Of a stretch of DNA of 64,000 nt, positions 35,906 through 50,200 are shown piece by piece (positions within the stretch are counted from its first letter, which is position 1; every line of letters starts with the position of its first letter). Location of the stretch: assembly GCF_021730395.1 (NCBI RefSeq), contig NC_069369.1, positions 64,197,501 to 64,261,500 on the forward strand, given 5' to 3'. Under the pieces are notes generated by a model. The model was not told where the DNA came from, did not search any database, and worked only from the letters and a program-made list of their open reading frames with translations. The DNA is from Mercenaria mercenaria (lineage: Eukaryota; Mollusca; Bivalvia; Venerida; Veneridae). A program made the translations under genes and the position numbers.

Positions 35906-37521
35906 TAAATTAAGCCAGTGTACTGCTTATTTTATCAGTAGGACATGAATATAAGAAGCGACAGACTCGCCCGCACTCTGAGAGACATGTTGTTTAAACC
36001 ATGACGAGAACTGACCAAGATATTAACCATATATCAGTAAGAGCAGCCTGTCGCTTCTGACTATTTACAATAAATAACAAATCCTGATTGAATGGGATAA
36101 GGCCGTGACTTTTATTATTATAATATCATTACAGAAAATTAATGAAATATCATGGCATAATTTATGAGATAAAAGTATCATGAAATGAAGCATGAAATGA
36201 TAGATTTCTAGCCAAATTGCATAGAAACAAAATAGGCAACGCTATGATGCTGAAGCTCTAAATTTATGATAAGCACACATGTACTAAGCAATGGAAGGCG
36301 AATGCAAAATTGCAAATTGTGCTAGCAAATCCAGCTGCCGAAAATCCGAGGCCAAGATGCTCAACGAATTCTCAACATCATGATAATGGATTTAAAGGAA
36401 ACAAAAATACAATGCAAGTGCAAGAGAATATATAATTAGAATAAAATTACCAAATAGATACCATATTTTTGCCATGTTTATGCAGCAATATATCAGCCAC
36501 GATGGGAACAAAAGTCACGACTAACAATTAAAACTTAAGTCTTTAAAATTATATTTTTTGCTCTTAAGGAGATGATATTTTGCAGCAAAATAAACAAGTC
36601 CGCTGCTGCCCGCGTGTTTACTTGATACAACATAATTATCATATTCTACAAAATAAAATATTTTCTTTACTGAATAAAAACAAACAGTTTCTTTTGTTAC
36701 ACAACCTCAACATTTTCACTGAATCTATTTCATTTTGTTAACAGGACTATTTTAAAGGGAAGTCTGGAAACTGCGAGCCGGCTGCCTAACCCTTAACTCT
36801 TATTTATATATCTTTTTTGCCCTCATCTTTTAGTTATTTGTTTTAATTTGGAGGGGGAGGGGGGAGGCAGTGATATCCAAATGCTGCAAACAGAAAGGTG
36901 TCTCCACCCCGCGACTTCCTTGATCTATAATATTCGTTTTTCTGGTATTAAATGAAAATTGGACATGATACAGGTCGTAACATTTAGACAAATTAAATAT
37001 TCAGATAAATACTTAAATAAACTGAAAAAAAAACGCTGAATTTCGTAGATGAAACACTTTCATATGCATGAGCAATATATAAAACAATCCATAATGAAAC
37101 CTTCACATACTTGGTGGCGAACTTTTAACTTCTTGGATGGAATACTTGTCTTTATCCATAAAAGGCACTGTATACCGGCGTGGCAGTATGTGGCATGACC
37201 TGGTGTACTGGCGCTGAAAAATATATAACACGGCAGCAGATTTTTTTTCAAAAAATGTTAGGGTGAGGAGGGTGGGTATTTTTATACACGAAGTGTCGAC
37301 TTGCCTGCTTAGTTATTTGTGAATGAATGAACCGATTTGAAATATAAAATTGATCAAAATGACCACACCCGTGAACTGCTCGTGCATGAAATTGATTAAT
37401 CGAGGCACGTTATATTATATGGACTGGATTAGAGTAACAGAAGCAGACATTATAGCTCTTGCGTACCTACTGAAAAATAACATAGATTTATTTCTCAAGA
37501 GAACATAAATTCCTTAAAATT
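35906..37521. other. No gene recognised
   Basis: AT-rich spacer without coding or repeat-end signals that I could identify, apart from a G-rich run near 36850. Confidence 0.5.
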
Positions 37522-37635
37522 AGAGCAGGGTTATTTTTGCGAATAAAGGGAATGGTGCTGAAGTCAGGCGAAAAGGGTGGACATTTTTCTCTGCCTTGAT
37601 ATGTGTCATGTCATTATCATATTCAATAATCTTTA

Positions 37636-40489
37636 TAATTTCTAGTTATTGCACTTACTTTTCATTACATTTTACCTTCCTCCATATAAAGATATCTCGT
37701 TATTACACAGGGAGAAAAAAACTTGTCTTCTTTCGTTCTAATTTCTTTCGTACTTATAATATGTTTTCTGTTTGTGAAAATAAATGTAATTGCGATGTTA
37801 TTTTCGAAATAAATATGATAAATTAAAATAAGGTGTATTTATCTATATTTCACGCTATATATTTTCAAACTTATCAAGTTATGGCTAGATACAAATGAGT
37901 GAACAAAACGCACCCATTTCTAACAGGATATTATTTTTATCTGATGTTATTCTTTAAATGTAAAATAATAGCTTTAAGCTTTATTAGACGCAGCTTTTAA
38001 CATTTATCACCATGGCATTTTTTGTTGCTTCATTGTTTTATTAGTTTTTGCGTGCTACCATGAAGAAAACTCGACTGTGTACTGTTGAATAACATACTGT
38101 GAAAGTTATAACCATCAATGATATGCAATGTTAACAGAGGCAAATAGAACGTGGCATGTCAAATACACCTTAAATTACGTTAAGGTATTACACCCTTCGT
38201 TTGCAATGATTGGAATTGAAACGATTGAGTTATTTTCATCTAGCAGAATTTCAGATAGCCTTACCATCATTTAGATTCTTTAATTTCGAAATTCAGCAAG
38301 TCGAGACACAAAACCAGATGAACGAATGTTACCTTTCTAAAAGTAAATAATACTAACCATTATACCAGTCACGTTAATAACTATAATACGAACCATTATA
38401 TATAGTAATCATAAATGTAATCATAATACCAATTATAATACTAATTATAATACTGATCATAATAACAATCATATGATTTATCATAATACGAATTATGTAA
38501 CTTACTAATCAAAATACCGATCATAATAATAACCATAATACTAATCACAACAGTAATCATAACACTAATCATAATAATACTAATCACAAAACCAGTCAAG
38601 GTCCGAAATCGTAATAGTAACCATAATTTTGTGTCGTTGAATAGCACATTTATAATTGTTGAGATAAATCTTCAAAGTTAGTTTAAAAATTCAATACTCA
38701 ATATTTGGAAAACAAAAAGAAAAAATGTTCAACACACACACACAATGTCGGTAACACCAGACAAAAATTTAACATAAAAATATAACCGAAGTTTCATTTG
38801 GAAAATCAACTTTTAAGAGCTGTGGAGAACCACTTTCATAGCGTACAGAAACATTACTGCCCAGTGAAAAGGTTATCATATGATAAGAATTAATTCTTTC
38901 TACCAGCAACCAATGATAATAAAGCAATCTGAAAGCAGTAACAGTAAAATCATCACACTTATAATGCACAAGACTGCAGAGATTCTCTCCTTATCTAGAT
39001 AATATTCAAATATAATTATACCACTGGTCCCAGACGCTTAGCCCTTTAAGATCTTAACACTTTTGACGAAAGATGTTTACGTCTTAAAATGCACTCTATA
39101 CAGAATATGTATATAGTGAAAATGGTTTTTAAGGAAATCATGTCACTAAAGTTGGCATGAAGCTCCTACAATATACTTTCTATCGTAAATGGAATTGCTT
39201 AGAAAACATTTCTACAACTTCAAAAACATAGAAAATATAATTATTTTCCAGCGTAGCAATAACGCTTATTAAAACACTTATAATAGTAATAATAATAGTA
39301 ATCACTTGTCTCACCACGTTTAAGGTTAGTCATTTGCTTGTAATACGGGGCTGGTAAGTCTAGATGGTGTGCAATCTGAACCGGTTTTGGCTTATATTCA
39401 AGTGTCCTCAAGCCGAAATTGTACTCATATGTATCCTAAAAGCAATTAAATTGGCAGACTGAAAATGCTTTACAGTTAATTGCTAAGCATATGTAATAAA
39501 TTCATTGTGTTTTTCTATGATTTTCTTAAACTTGTAGCAACGCATTTTTGCGGAATTTTCTTTTTTACTATCTCCTGTCTCATAAGGAATAGTGAGTAAT
39601 TAATGATTCAGAGAATGTGACATTAAGAGTAATACCGTTCTGTTATATCATTTCGATTCTGAAACGACTATAATTGCAGCAGGTCGCACGTAAGAAAGTC
39701 ATTCCGCTTAGTTGCCACACACGAAATTTGAAGCTGCAGCAGACGGTGTAGGAAGAAAGATCTGCCGAATAACAGCCTAAGTGTATGAAACAGCGTTCAT
39801 TAAGCTAAGCTTGGCATGTACTTTAGGCATATGATGTGTAATCAGTGTATAAGTTATTTGTATTTTTAAAAAGTTGCAGATATTAACAAATATGTAAAAG
39901 CTACTATAATTTAAGTTGCAGAGATATAAATGTTTGACTATCCGTTATCTCTATTATATGGTCCAAACCGAGGAACATACAAATTATACAACAAGAATAA
40001 TCTAAATTTGTCTAAGAGTCTACGCATTGTCTAAGAGTCTACTAATCAATAGTATTTAGCAAAAATAATTATACAAAAAAAAAACCCCATAATTATTGCG
40101 CACAAATGTGTGAGCTTAAAATTGAATATGACATACATTTGTAAACGCAAATCAATGTTTACTGTAAAACAAGTTATTGCAAAGGCATGGTAGGCATTCT
40201 TCTACGTATATCTTCTATTTATATGTAAATATGAGATGGAAATATGTATAGACAGGACTGCTAGATTAAACTTTTGAAAATATTCTTAAATTAAGAACTG
40301 GCTATTAAATCAATGTACACTTAACTGATATCTTAGTAAAAGTATACTAGATCAACGCTGAACACCTTTCCCCTTATTGTCTTAAATGAAGATACCACTG
40401 CAATGAACCTATCTTTCATAAGATACCTGATGGACTATTGGGGATTGGTCATATTAATTTCATTTATAAAGTATATTAAAAAAAAACGT
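37636..40489. other. Spacer with a degenerate repeat
   Basis: No gene seen. 38345-38600 is a low-complexity array of TAATCATAATA-type units. The remainder looks unique. Confidence 0.5.
38345..38600. repeat. Degenerate ATAATACTAATC array
   Basis: Roughly 11-12 bp imperfect units (ATAATAC then CAATCATAATA) repeated more than 15 times. Confidence 0.75.
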
Positions 40490-40770
40490 GAACTGAGCGC
40501 ACGTAGTGGTCTAATGGTAACACTGTCTGAATACGAAACAAGGGGCCGTACGCGTGTGTTCGCGTCCATGCGCTTCCAACTAATAATAGCTAACATTGGA
40601 GTAAGAGTCCCACAGATGGGTGCTATGCACCTGACACTCTTCAGAACCAGGAAAGCTTCTTGAAAATGTACGTCTTCGGAGTCTTGCACTACTCTCTGTC
40701 TCTCTCTGGAGATGTCGTCCATATATGGGTAACCAGTGACGGCTATAAATAAGATTGCAAACAAAACGGT
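40490..40770 (+). mobile_element. Candidate tRNA-derived SINE, different family
   Basis: An A-box-like TAGTGGTCTAATGG is followed 50 bp later by a B-box-like GTGTTCGCGTCC, then a ~200 bp body that ends ambiguously near GCAAACAAAACGG. It is not the family seen at 52290 and 54285. The short frames through it are not genes. Confidence 0.5.
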
Positions 40771-41170
40771 AGGTTGTCGTTACCGTGTACGCATTAATCG
40801 GAATCTCTAAACTGATGTACATAGCTTTATTTATACTAACATCGTTCTTTTTCAAAAAACAATGCTACCGTTATGTCAAGTGTTTCTGTACCTTTTGAAA
40901 TGAACCAGCGCGTGAGATAAAATTGATTGTACCCGAGTATTGCGTACAGTATCATAACTGTTACTTAGGGTAAATTTGCAGTCAAGCCCGTTGCATCAGA
41001 TCCTGTCCCTGTTGAGCTTTGATATAAAATATTAGATCAAAATTCGGTAGCACTCTTTCTCAGCGTCTGTATGACGCCAAATAATATGTCCACGTGATGT
41101 CAATATTGTCAAGTTGTAATGAAAATGTACATGTTTGGTTTTATTTTAATCTGATTAACGTAACGTCATC

Positions 41171-41218
41171 TGAGCGTAACCAAGCAAACAAAATTTGAGT
41201 GTTTCAGCTTCACTAATC
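41171..41218 (+). promoter_or_regulatory. Conserved 5' module of gene B
   Basis: TGAGCGTAACC then TTTCAGCTTCACTAATC, ending 75 bp before the ATG, as in gene A. Confidence 0.6.
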
Positions 41219-41292
41219 ATACGGTTAATTCAATATTTTTCACTGAAACATTTTCATCACCGTTGTATTAATTTTAAATTAGTTTGGCTATC

Positions 41293-44200
41293 ATGGAGAG
41301 AATTCCTGCTTTGTTTTGTCTAATGTGTATCGTCTGGATATGTATTGTGGAAGTTACAACAAGAAATGATGGTAAATTTACTTAATAAATAGAGCAAAAT
41401 GGTTGCTTAAAATATTGTTTTAAAGATGTTTTCAAATATGAGATTGGTGATTTGAGTCACACTTATTTGAACATGCGTATTACTATATTCTATTATGTTT
41501 TATCTTTTTAGAATTACGCATTTGAGCTGGCTGACACTCCTAAACAGCTAAATAATATAAACTAATTTAGCAAACAGCCGAAATAAACACTTAATTTTCT
41601 TCAGGATTTTTATTGTATTTTAACTAGCATAGGATAACAAAAATATCTTAATGAAAGAAATGCATGTAATGGAAACTTTATGTGTACATGATTTAACTGA
41701 ATTACCTACAGCCCTCTGACTGGTATTCGAATACGTTAAAATGCTTTCTAAAATCGGGACATATCAACTTTTATTCTGATATTTCTTAATTTCATGGAAG
41801 GGTTTGATATATATTTCCTGCTTATAGCGAGTATCGTTCAAACTTTTGTTAGGTTATAAAAGATCTTGTTTACATTTTTGTGCAAATCTGTGAAAAAAAT
41901 GTTGTTGTTTTTTTAAAATAAACTTTTGTGTTGACATGTCTCTTTCAGCACCGTTTCCATCCAAATTATAAAAGCATTTTATTGTGTTGATCATTTCTGT
42001 AGTCTCTGACGCTTTCAGTTACAGCAAAACGGCTGAGACACTAAACTGATGGAGTAAATCATCATCTGGGTTAACACTACTGGATGCACATGCCATTAAA
42101 AGGGTCATGAAATTGGCCTTAATTTTTTCAAACGTTTTTAACAGAGTTTTAACAGGTCACCATTAAAATTCACCCATTACTTCTTACTATTTAATGGGAT
42201 TTTCATGACCATAGTTTTAATGCCATACATTAAAAATGACTTTGATGGCCATGAAAAGCTGCTTAAAATAAACCATTAAAATAAGTTAACAGGCTCCTTA
42301 AAACTCCATGAAAAATTTAAATTGGCATGAAATTAATGTGCCATTAAAAAAGTACCCCTTAATTCCACATTAATTAGTAAGAACTAATGGGGCCATTAAT
42401 TTTTTAATACTCTGTTAATGGCCGTTAATTATTAAAAAAATGATTAATGGTCTCATTAAATATGTCAGATTCAATTTGAATGGGTTTACAATATTTTAAT
42501 TGTATATTAAATTAAGGGTCATGAAGATAAGCATCAGAATTAGACATCTTAAGATAATCAACTTCATATCAATATTTGCCGTATTGATTTAAGCTACGTA
42601 TTACTACACATGTAATAGTATCTATACATATGTACTGTTTTGTAAAATGCTAGAAGAATATTTGTTTCTTCTTTTTTCTCTTATTATTTTGTAATGTAAA
42701 CACATGTAACAGCCTCGTTCAAACGTTTGTTTTATTGCATCCTTATTCTGTCATATGTTCATATGAAATGAGAAAATAAATGGATATTGTATTGTATTGA
42801 GTTGTACTGAGAAGGGTTTACAGGTACCGGTTTAATAGATCAAGTGACCACGTGGGTAGTTTTAACTATTCAACATCATAATATTGACAAACATTCTGAC
42901 CAGGTTTTTATTGGTACAGACATTAGGCATCAGGTGTATTCAAAAAGCAATTGCTGATGACAATGTCAGCGCACAATGGGCAATCACAATTTAGCTCTAC
43001 TTCAGTACTTTGTGCTCACGTGCATGCACTTAAACAGCTAAGAGCAAATGTTTGCGGGATTGCATCACAAATAGTATCTCCCATCTCCAATCAAGCGTAC
43101 CACACTCTGTGATTCATTGACACGAAGAAGCGATTGATCTGCCTATGCCTTAAATAAATTTAAATCAGACTGTAAATCTTCACATTTATGTGTACTGTTC
43201 ACTTCTCTATAAACCTTAGTTTCTACTCAAGGATTGGAAAATTTGAAAATCTAAACTAGTCTGAACACATTTTATAACGTAAATTCCTTACCCCACCCAT
43301 TTTCTTATACAAATGCTGATTATTTGGACAAGAAAAACAAAGAACAGAAAAAGTGGCATGCATAAATACGTATTTGCCCTTACCAAAATATTGTAGATTG
43401 ATGTTATCAAATAAATTAATACATTTTCATCCGACTTTCATTGAAATAAATCCGATTTTTTGTAGGAACACAATTTGGCAAACATTTGAAAAACATGGCG
43501 TAACTGCATCAAGGGGAAATAACTTTAATGCAACTTAATATAAAATCATGATATATTATAGACGATGTGTGCGTAGTATGTAATTATTGTGATTAAAGTC
43601 CATTTTAGAACAATATGAGACTGGAATTTTAAGCATTCAATAGGAGAGCAAGCCAAAAACCAAAAAGAGAATATATACGAATCACATTTTATAGAATGTA
43701 GGATTTAATGGGCATTACATTGCTGTTAAGGGCCATGAAGTTTACTCTTAAATGAAATCGTACACAACCTGAACATTTAATGGGCATTAAATCAAATTTA
43801 AAGGCCATGAATAATCCTGTTAAATTCAAAATATACAGAATTTCACTATTTTTTCAAAGCCATTAACTATTTTAGCTACCAAACTAAATTTTTAATGGCA
43901 TGATTCATGGTCAAAAATGGGTGTTTTTATGGTATTTTAACAAGTAACCCATTAATTATGTGAATCCTGTTAAATAAAGTGATGCAAGAATTAATAGGGC
44001 TAATTAACGGTTTTTCCTATTTTAAGGGATATTTTACAGGGTTTTAAACCATGTTTAATGGTATGTGCATCCAGTAGTAGTTGTCTTTTTCTTCAAATAT
44101 TTAGACCAGCTTTTAAGCTTTTATGTTTTTTTAATAATTTTCAATGAAAGATATAAATATTTTATATCTCTTTCTGTATAATTAAAGATTCGATCCCAAA

Positions 44201-47200
44201 GATGAAACGTAAATATATCTAAGCTGTTACGTTATATTTTTTGTTCCAGCAGATGAGTATCGGAATTTTTGTGCGTTTCAATAAATGATACTTTGCTTCA
44301 ATGTTAGAAAATGCCACAGGCAGAAGTAATTAACTAACGTTTGTTTGATAATATTCACTAAAAAGATATTGCAAAAAAGAAATGCATCGATTGCTCATTA
44401 TAAAATATTTTATGGTAATATCACATTTTGCCTCGAAATTTTACAACCCATTGAATGCACGTTTAACGGTATTCCGTTTGGACAATCGTGACTTTTTTCA
44501 ATCCTAAACCGCGATGCACGATGCTACGATGGTGAAAACGTGAACCACGATGATAAATTTGCGAGGGTACGATGGTGGAATATCGATGCAATATCGCATA
44601 TTCATCATTGTATCTTCGCCTTTTCACCATCTTCAATTTCCATCATCGTGCCATCGCATCTTCACCATCATTTCTTTTTCATCAATTAAACCAGTGGCTT
44701 AGTATTTACATTTTTTCAAAATACCTTCCGTATCAGAATAAGACGATTTCCTCCTGTTTGAAGTACTGTACCAATATGTATGACTCACGGAATGCGGTGG
44801 TACGATGGTGAAAACGCGATGATGCGATGGTTTGTACACAAAATGTTAAAATTTGAATTTTGTAAAAAAAAAATATGCTTGGAATAGATATATATGTCTA
44901 ATTTAAAAAAGATTTTATAGCAAGTTGATTGTGGTCAGCATTTCAAAGGAATCTCAGTCACTTACAAGTTTCCGAGAAACATTTGAAATGATGGAATATA
45001 TCAACTTCAACGTTGTTTCATTTAAATATGTAGTCTTTTTAACAAGTCTCAATGTGATATATGGTCTATTTATATGATTGTGTAAATAATATCTTTTAAC
45101 AAAAAATCATCCAAAAAGTGAAGAGTACAATTTTATCATCTGTACCCATTAAACACGTGTATCTAAGCAGTTATGTTTTGTTTCAACAGATGAGTATCAG
45201 AATTCGTCCCTTTAAGTAAATGTTACTCTTTAATGTAAGAGAAGGCCACGGGCAGAAACCAGTGACTTATATATATTCGATAATGTTTTACCAAATAAGT
45301 ATTGCAAAAACCGAGATACATCAACAGTCAATTATTTATAAAATATTTCATGATAATTGCATATTTTGCCTACAACTAAATAACATGATTTATTATAGCC
45401 CAGTGAACACATCAATCCAACGGCCAATTTAATAACTTTAAATCTTTATCAATATATTTCTTTTGAAGCTCATCAGATTGACATTCGATCATTTATTTTA
45501 CAAGGATCCTTGCGACAGCCTTTGGTGCATTCAGAAAACTAACGTGGTTGTGCAAAATATGATGTCTTTATCGTATGATTCGTGAACCTGTCATCCTTCG
45601 AAGGATAGTCAATAATGTAAAGTGCAAATTTGATCATTTGATTTTGTTGACAAACAATAAGCGTCAATATCATTATAATGAAAAGACATTAAACAAGTGA
45701 AAGTGATCTTACCTTTATATCTATATACTATACTTATCACAAATACTGTAAAATGATTTTATTAAGAAGGGGCAGCCACTGTTTTTTTTTAAATAATACA
45801 TAATTAGATAAAGTCAAATTATTGCGTGTCATCTATATGGCGCTGTTTGACAAAATACATGTGAGTGCGTTTACATTTATAAACCTGTGTAGTAGACGTA
45901 TATGCATAACTCCAAAAGAACAGCTCTGCAAACAAAAATAAGTATCTTCACCAAAAGGTTTACGAGACATTTATATGTTTAGGGTTGGCGCATCTGAATA
46001 GAAATAGCCGCACTGACAGTAATGATAAAGTGTGTCATGTCTTTCAGTTGTTGATAAAATGAAATAATTTGCCAATGTGGTTTAAATAAGAATAGCTTTA
46101 TTTCATAAGGTAAGTCAGTGTTTGATAAATTGAGACATGATGAACTTTAATTAAACATAGTGTATTGTAGAATCATTAAAATTCAAAAGGATGATAAATT
46201 ATTATTGGTTATAGTCCTGACATACAAACTCAACTCTCAGTGTACTGCAGTTTCGTGTTTGTACACAGTGGTAACAAAATAACACTCTATATTTAAAAAC
46301 AAAACCATTCTAAAATTTTACCTACTATAATTACGCAGAAACAAAATAACCAATATTTGCGTAATATATGATAGATACGATACGATATATTGCGATGGAA
46401 TACAATACAATACGATACGATACGATACGATACGATACGGTACGGTACGGTACGGTACGGTACGGTACGATACGATACGATACAACAATTTGATCGACAT
46501 TAATATATTCAAATTATATAAGTACTATGTAAATGGGCGATAAATCACAGGTCATACAAACATTAAAGATACATTGAGAATTGACTGACATTGCCCGCAG
46601 ATCTTAAACACAATAAAAATTGGTTGACCTGACATTTAAACCATATATCAACCACCTAAACTACATCAAGTGTTGGCTGGAATGGCTTGTAGATCGAAGA
46701 TCAACCATCTAAAAGTCATTAATTAACTGATAGATACCACCGCTTAAATACATTGCGAATTTATTGACCTTGCTTGTACATCGTAGACAAACAATTTTAA
46801 TTATTGGTTGTCTTTACTTTTAGATCGTAGCTCAGCCATCTTAAATACATTGACAATTGATCACGGTAACCTGGTTGGATCGTAAAGATCAGCAATCTTA
46901 CGAACATCAGGCTTAAGTACATTCAGAATTGTAGATAGCAGCTCAACCATTTGGAATGTTGACCTAACTCGCAGTTCGTAAATCAAACATCTTAAATAAA
47001 TTAAAGAATGACCATCTTACATATATTGAGGACTCATTGACCTGGATCACTTATCTGAAATATATTAATAATTGGCCGAACCAGCTCGTTGATCGTAGCT
47101 CAGTCATCGTAACTGCATTGAAAAATGGTTGGCCTGGGTTTTAGATCAACCATCTAAGGTACATTAACTTTATATACATCCTGAATTGGCTGTTCTCACT

Positions 47201-50200
47201 CGTGGATCGTGGGTCAAACATCTGGAATACATTAAGAATTTGTTGACCTGGTTCGTAGATCAAAGATCACCCAGCTTAGATACATTGAGGGTTTAGATTA
47301 CAGAACATCATAAAATACATTACAAACTGGATGACCTTTGAAACTTCGTAATGTGTTTCATGTTTAATGAATCGTGTTGTTTAAATACGGAGAAAGTTAT
47401 TCGTTTGATTTTTTTCTTCAATAAACTCATTTAATATGATTTTATTACATTCTAGCATTCTGGTGGGTGCTCGCATGAGCAAAGCTGGGGATTCACTCTG
47501 GCTTATTTAGCTGGGTATGTCCAACAAGTATCTCACGTTAACGTTATGCGAATGTCATGTGCATTGATTCAGCATTGTAATGATTGAATCAGTGGCTATA
47601 AACGGTAGCAAACATTTGTCTTAAATAATGAAACAGGTTAATTGACAGAAAAATGACTATCAAAATTCGGTTTGGTCACCAGTTTGGAGCAAGTTGTTGA
47701 CTAACAACTTATGCCATCATTGTATTAGTGATCTACATCATCGTGTCTTAATTTAGCATATCAGAAGGACATGATTAATATTTTGTATAATCTGAGATAT
47801 TTTGATTTTTGTTCACTACTCGACCTGAATAGACCTTAAAAATGACGAATTTCTTTACAGTTTAAACTAATCATAGCTGATATCAAGTTCTACTTTATGC
47901 ATGTAAAAGCTTTTTCTATAGAAAGCAATGGCACGAATATAATCTAGGCGGCTTTTTTTCTATTCTATGATCACAGGAACGTTGTTTGTGCCGCGTGGCA
48001 ACCGCAACACGTTTCCCTGTTCTTTCAGTCAGAGCTGTTGTATTTCGATCTCTCTCAAGATCTTCAGCGCGACAATCATGTTGTGTTAGTGTACCGTCTA
48101 ACTTTTAAGCTTGAACATTTCGGCTTGGTTGGTTCAATAGTCCCGTTTTAATATCTCGAGGTATGTTTGAAACGTCCTTTTAACTTTGTGCCCGCGTTTT
48201 AACTCTATCTTATGGTAGTTTTTATGATATAACGGTTCCATATCCTAAGACCCCTTTTGAAATTCCGGTTCATTTTGTTCTGCCCATTTTGTCTCGGTTA
48301 TTACAACTGGGGTCCATACGCCACTACTAATGAAATTCAGCTTTATTTATTGCTGTAGGTTCCATGTTCACCGCCATATAAATACATCTTTGCATGTCTG
48401 TAAATTGTACTTGCTTACGTGTAACATGTACAAATGTTGTATTCTGATCAACCTAGAATCAGCGGATGGTAGCTTGCATTTCCACTTTCGTCCAAGAACA
48501 GGCTCAATCAAACCGAGCTTTCAACATTTGGTCGTGGCTTTCCACTTTTTTATCTATTTTCTCATGTGCCTATTTTTGTTTAATAAATGTATTTTCTTTT
48601 TAATTGTTTTACTTCCTTTTAAAGTCAGTTGATTTTCAGCAATGCACCTATTATCTTCCTAAGATGTATCATTATCTGGTTAAGATATCTACAGAAGTAA
48701 TTAATTGTTGAAACGTTTTATATGCAGATGACAGAGAGCTATTACAAGAACTAATTGACGCACTTGCCTCTCCAAACATAAACAGCGACGCCAGAAATAG
48801 CCTAAGTAAGAAAGGGACGACACGAGACATTCAGAAAAACGGAAATGACGTAAGAAAGGGTTTCTCTCATAGATACAACGATGACAAATTGACAGGGTCA
48901 GAGATAGATGATGAAATTCGAGCACTTCTAAACGAAATGGAAGCAGATGAAAGGTCTCAAATTGATCTTGAAAAGTTTTTGAATGCTAAAATGTAGGATA
49001 ATAAAAAATATAAATTAATTTATTTAAACATAGTTTGAGAGGCATAACTTTACTGCGTTCAATTTGTTTACGGAAGACTACAGTTAGCACCCTCATCTCT
49101 GTAACAAGGCTTTTCTATCTAGATATTAGAAATAACATTGTAATTATTCACTTTATCAGAAAAAGATCTAGGATGATAAAAAGGTCCATTTTAATTTTTC
49201 AAAACACCTTATTTGTTTTGAATTCATCAAATTCATTTTTATGAGATATTTTCAGCCATTTTTACACCAATTTAATTTTGACAGACATTACTTTTAAATA
49301 GAATGTTAATCAATTTTCATGATATTGTACATGTAGTTTGCTTAAAAAAAATCACTTTATTTTTGGCCATATGATATATAGTATTAAAGACACTTTTGAA
49401 AAAAATAATACGATTCCTACTACAACCCTAGGAGACCGTCAGAAAGATGCGTACCTTATACCTGGAACGTGCAATCACTTAATCTCTGTTACGGGTCAGT
49501 CAGATCTGACAGTACAGCATCCAGATATACAATAAATGTGAACTGTCAAATGTTAAATTTGATACAAATGAATACGAATCATGAAAAGTTTAATATTTTA
49601 CAGTACATACATTGCTCAAAGCGATGGCATACTTTTGATATTAATGAGTCCAGTGATCAATGCATACTTTGTTTGTCATACATATTACCATTCTTCATTT
49701 TGAATCTCGCACTTAGTAATTAACATGACAGCTCTGTAGATCATGCATTTTAATATTCTTAATACTAGTATATTCTTTGCTTAAATGTTTAAATTCTAAG
49801 TGTTTATATGCCAACTAGGAAGTGATTAGTGCTCAGGACTTATAGAATGCGAAACTTTAAGCATTCATCTGTCTACATTATCACAGCTTAATGGTATATA
49901 CTAGACCCGAAATCAAAATATGAAAAGAATCCACTGTTGTTGCATGTCAAATTAATTATGTATGTAACTCTACATGCACAATTCATTTATGTTTTAAGTA
50001 ACAGGATTTAAGATATCCGAAGAAAGTATCTAAAGAGTATTTTAGTAAACAATTGCCGTTGTATATATTGAACTGCTTGCTTGTGGATGATCGGTGTTAA
50101 TATAATGAAGTGTTCGAACGATTAATCCGTCTTGATTCTTTCCTGAAACATCTAACGAAAATGAGGCTATACATAACAAAAAGATGACTCCGATTGAAGA

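Larger units (their letters stand above)
41372..48727 (+). other. Gene B intron 1
   Basis: A 7.4 kb intron that holds the 2 kb inverted-repeat element, a pair of ~220 bp duplicated segments, a CGATGGTGAAAACG hairpin cluster, a pentanucleotide array, a ~55 bp degenerate tandem block and a fragment of the dispersed hairpin repeat at about 48490 (GGCTCAATCAAACCGAGC). Confidence 0.6.

Noticed and set aside
40403-40855. Overlapping 86-109 codon frames on both strands
   Set aside because: They lie across a candidate SINE with box A and B motifs; no conserved domain.
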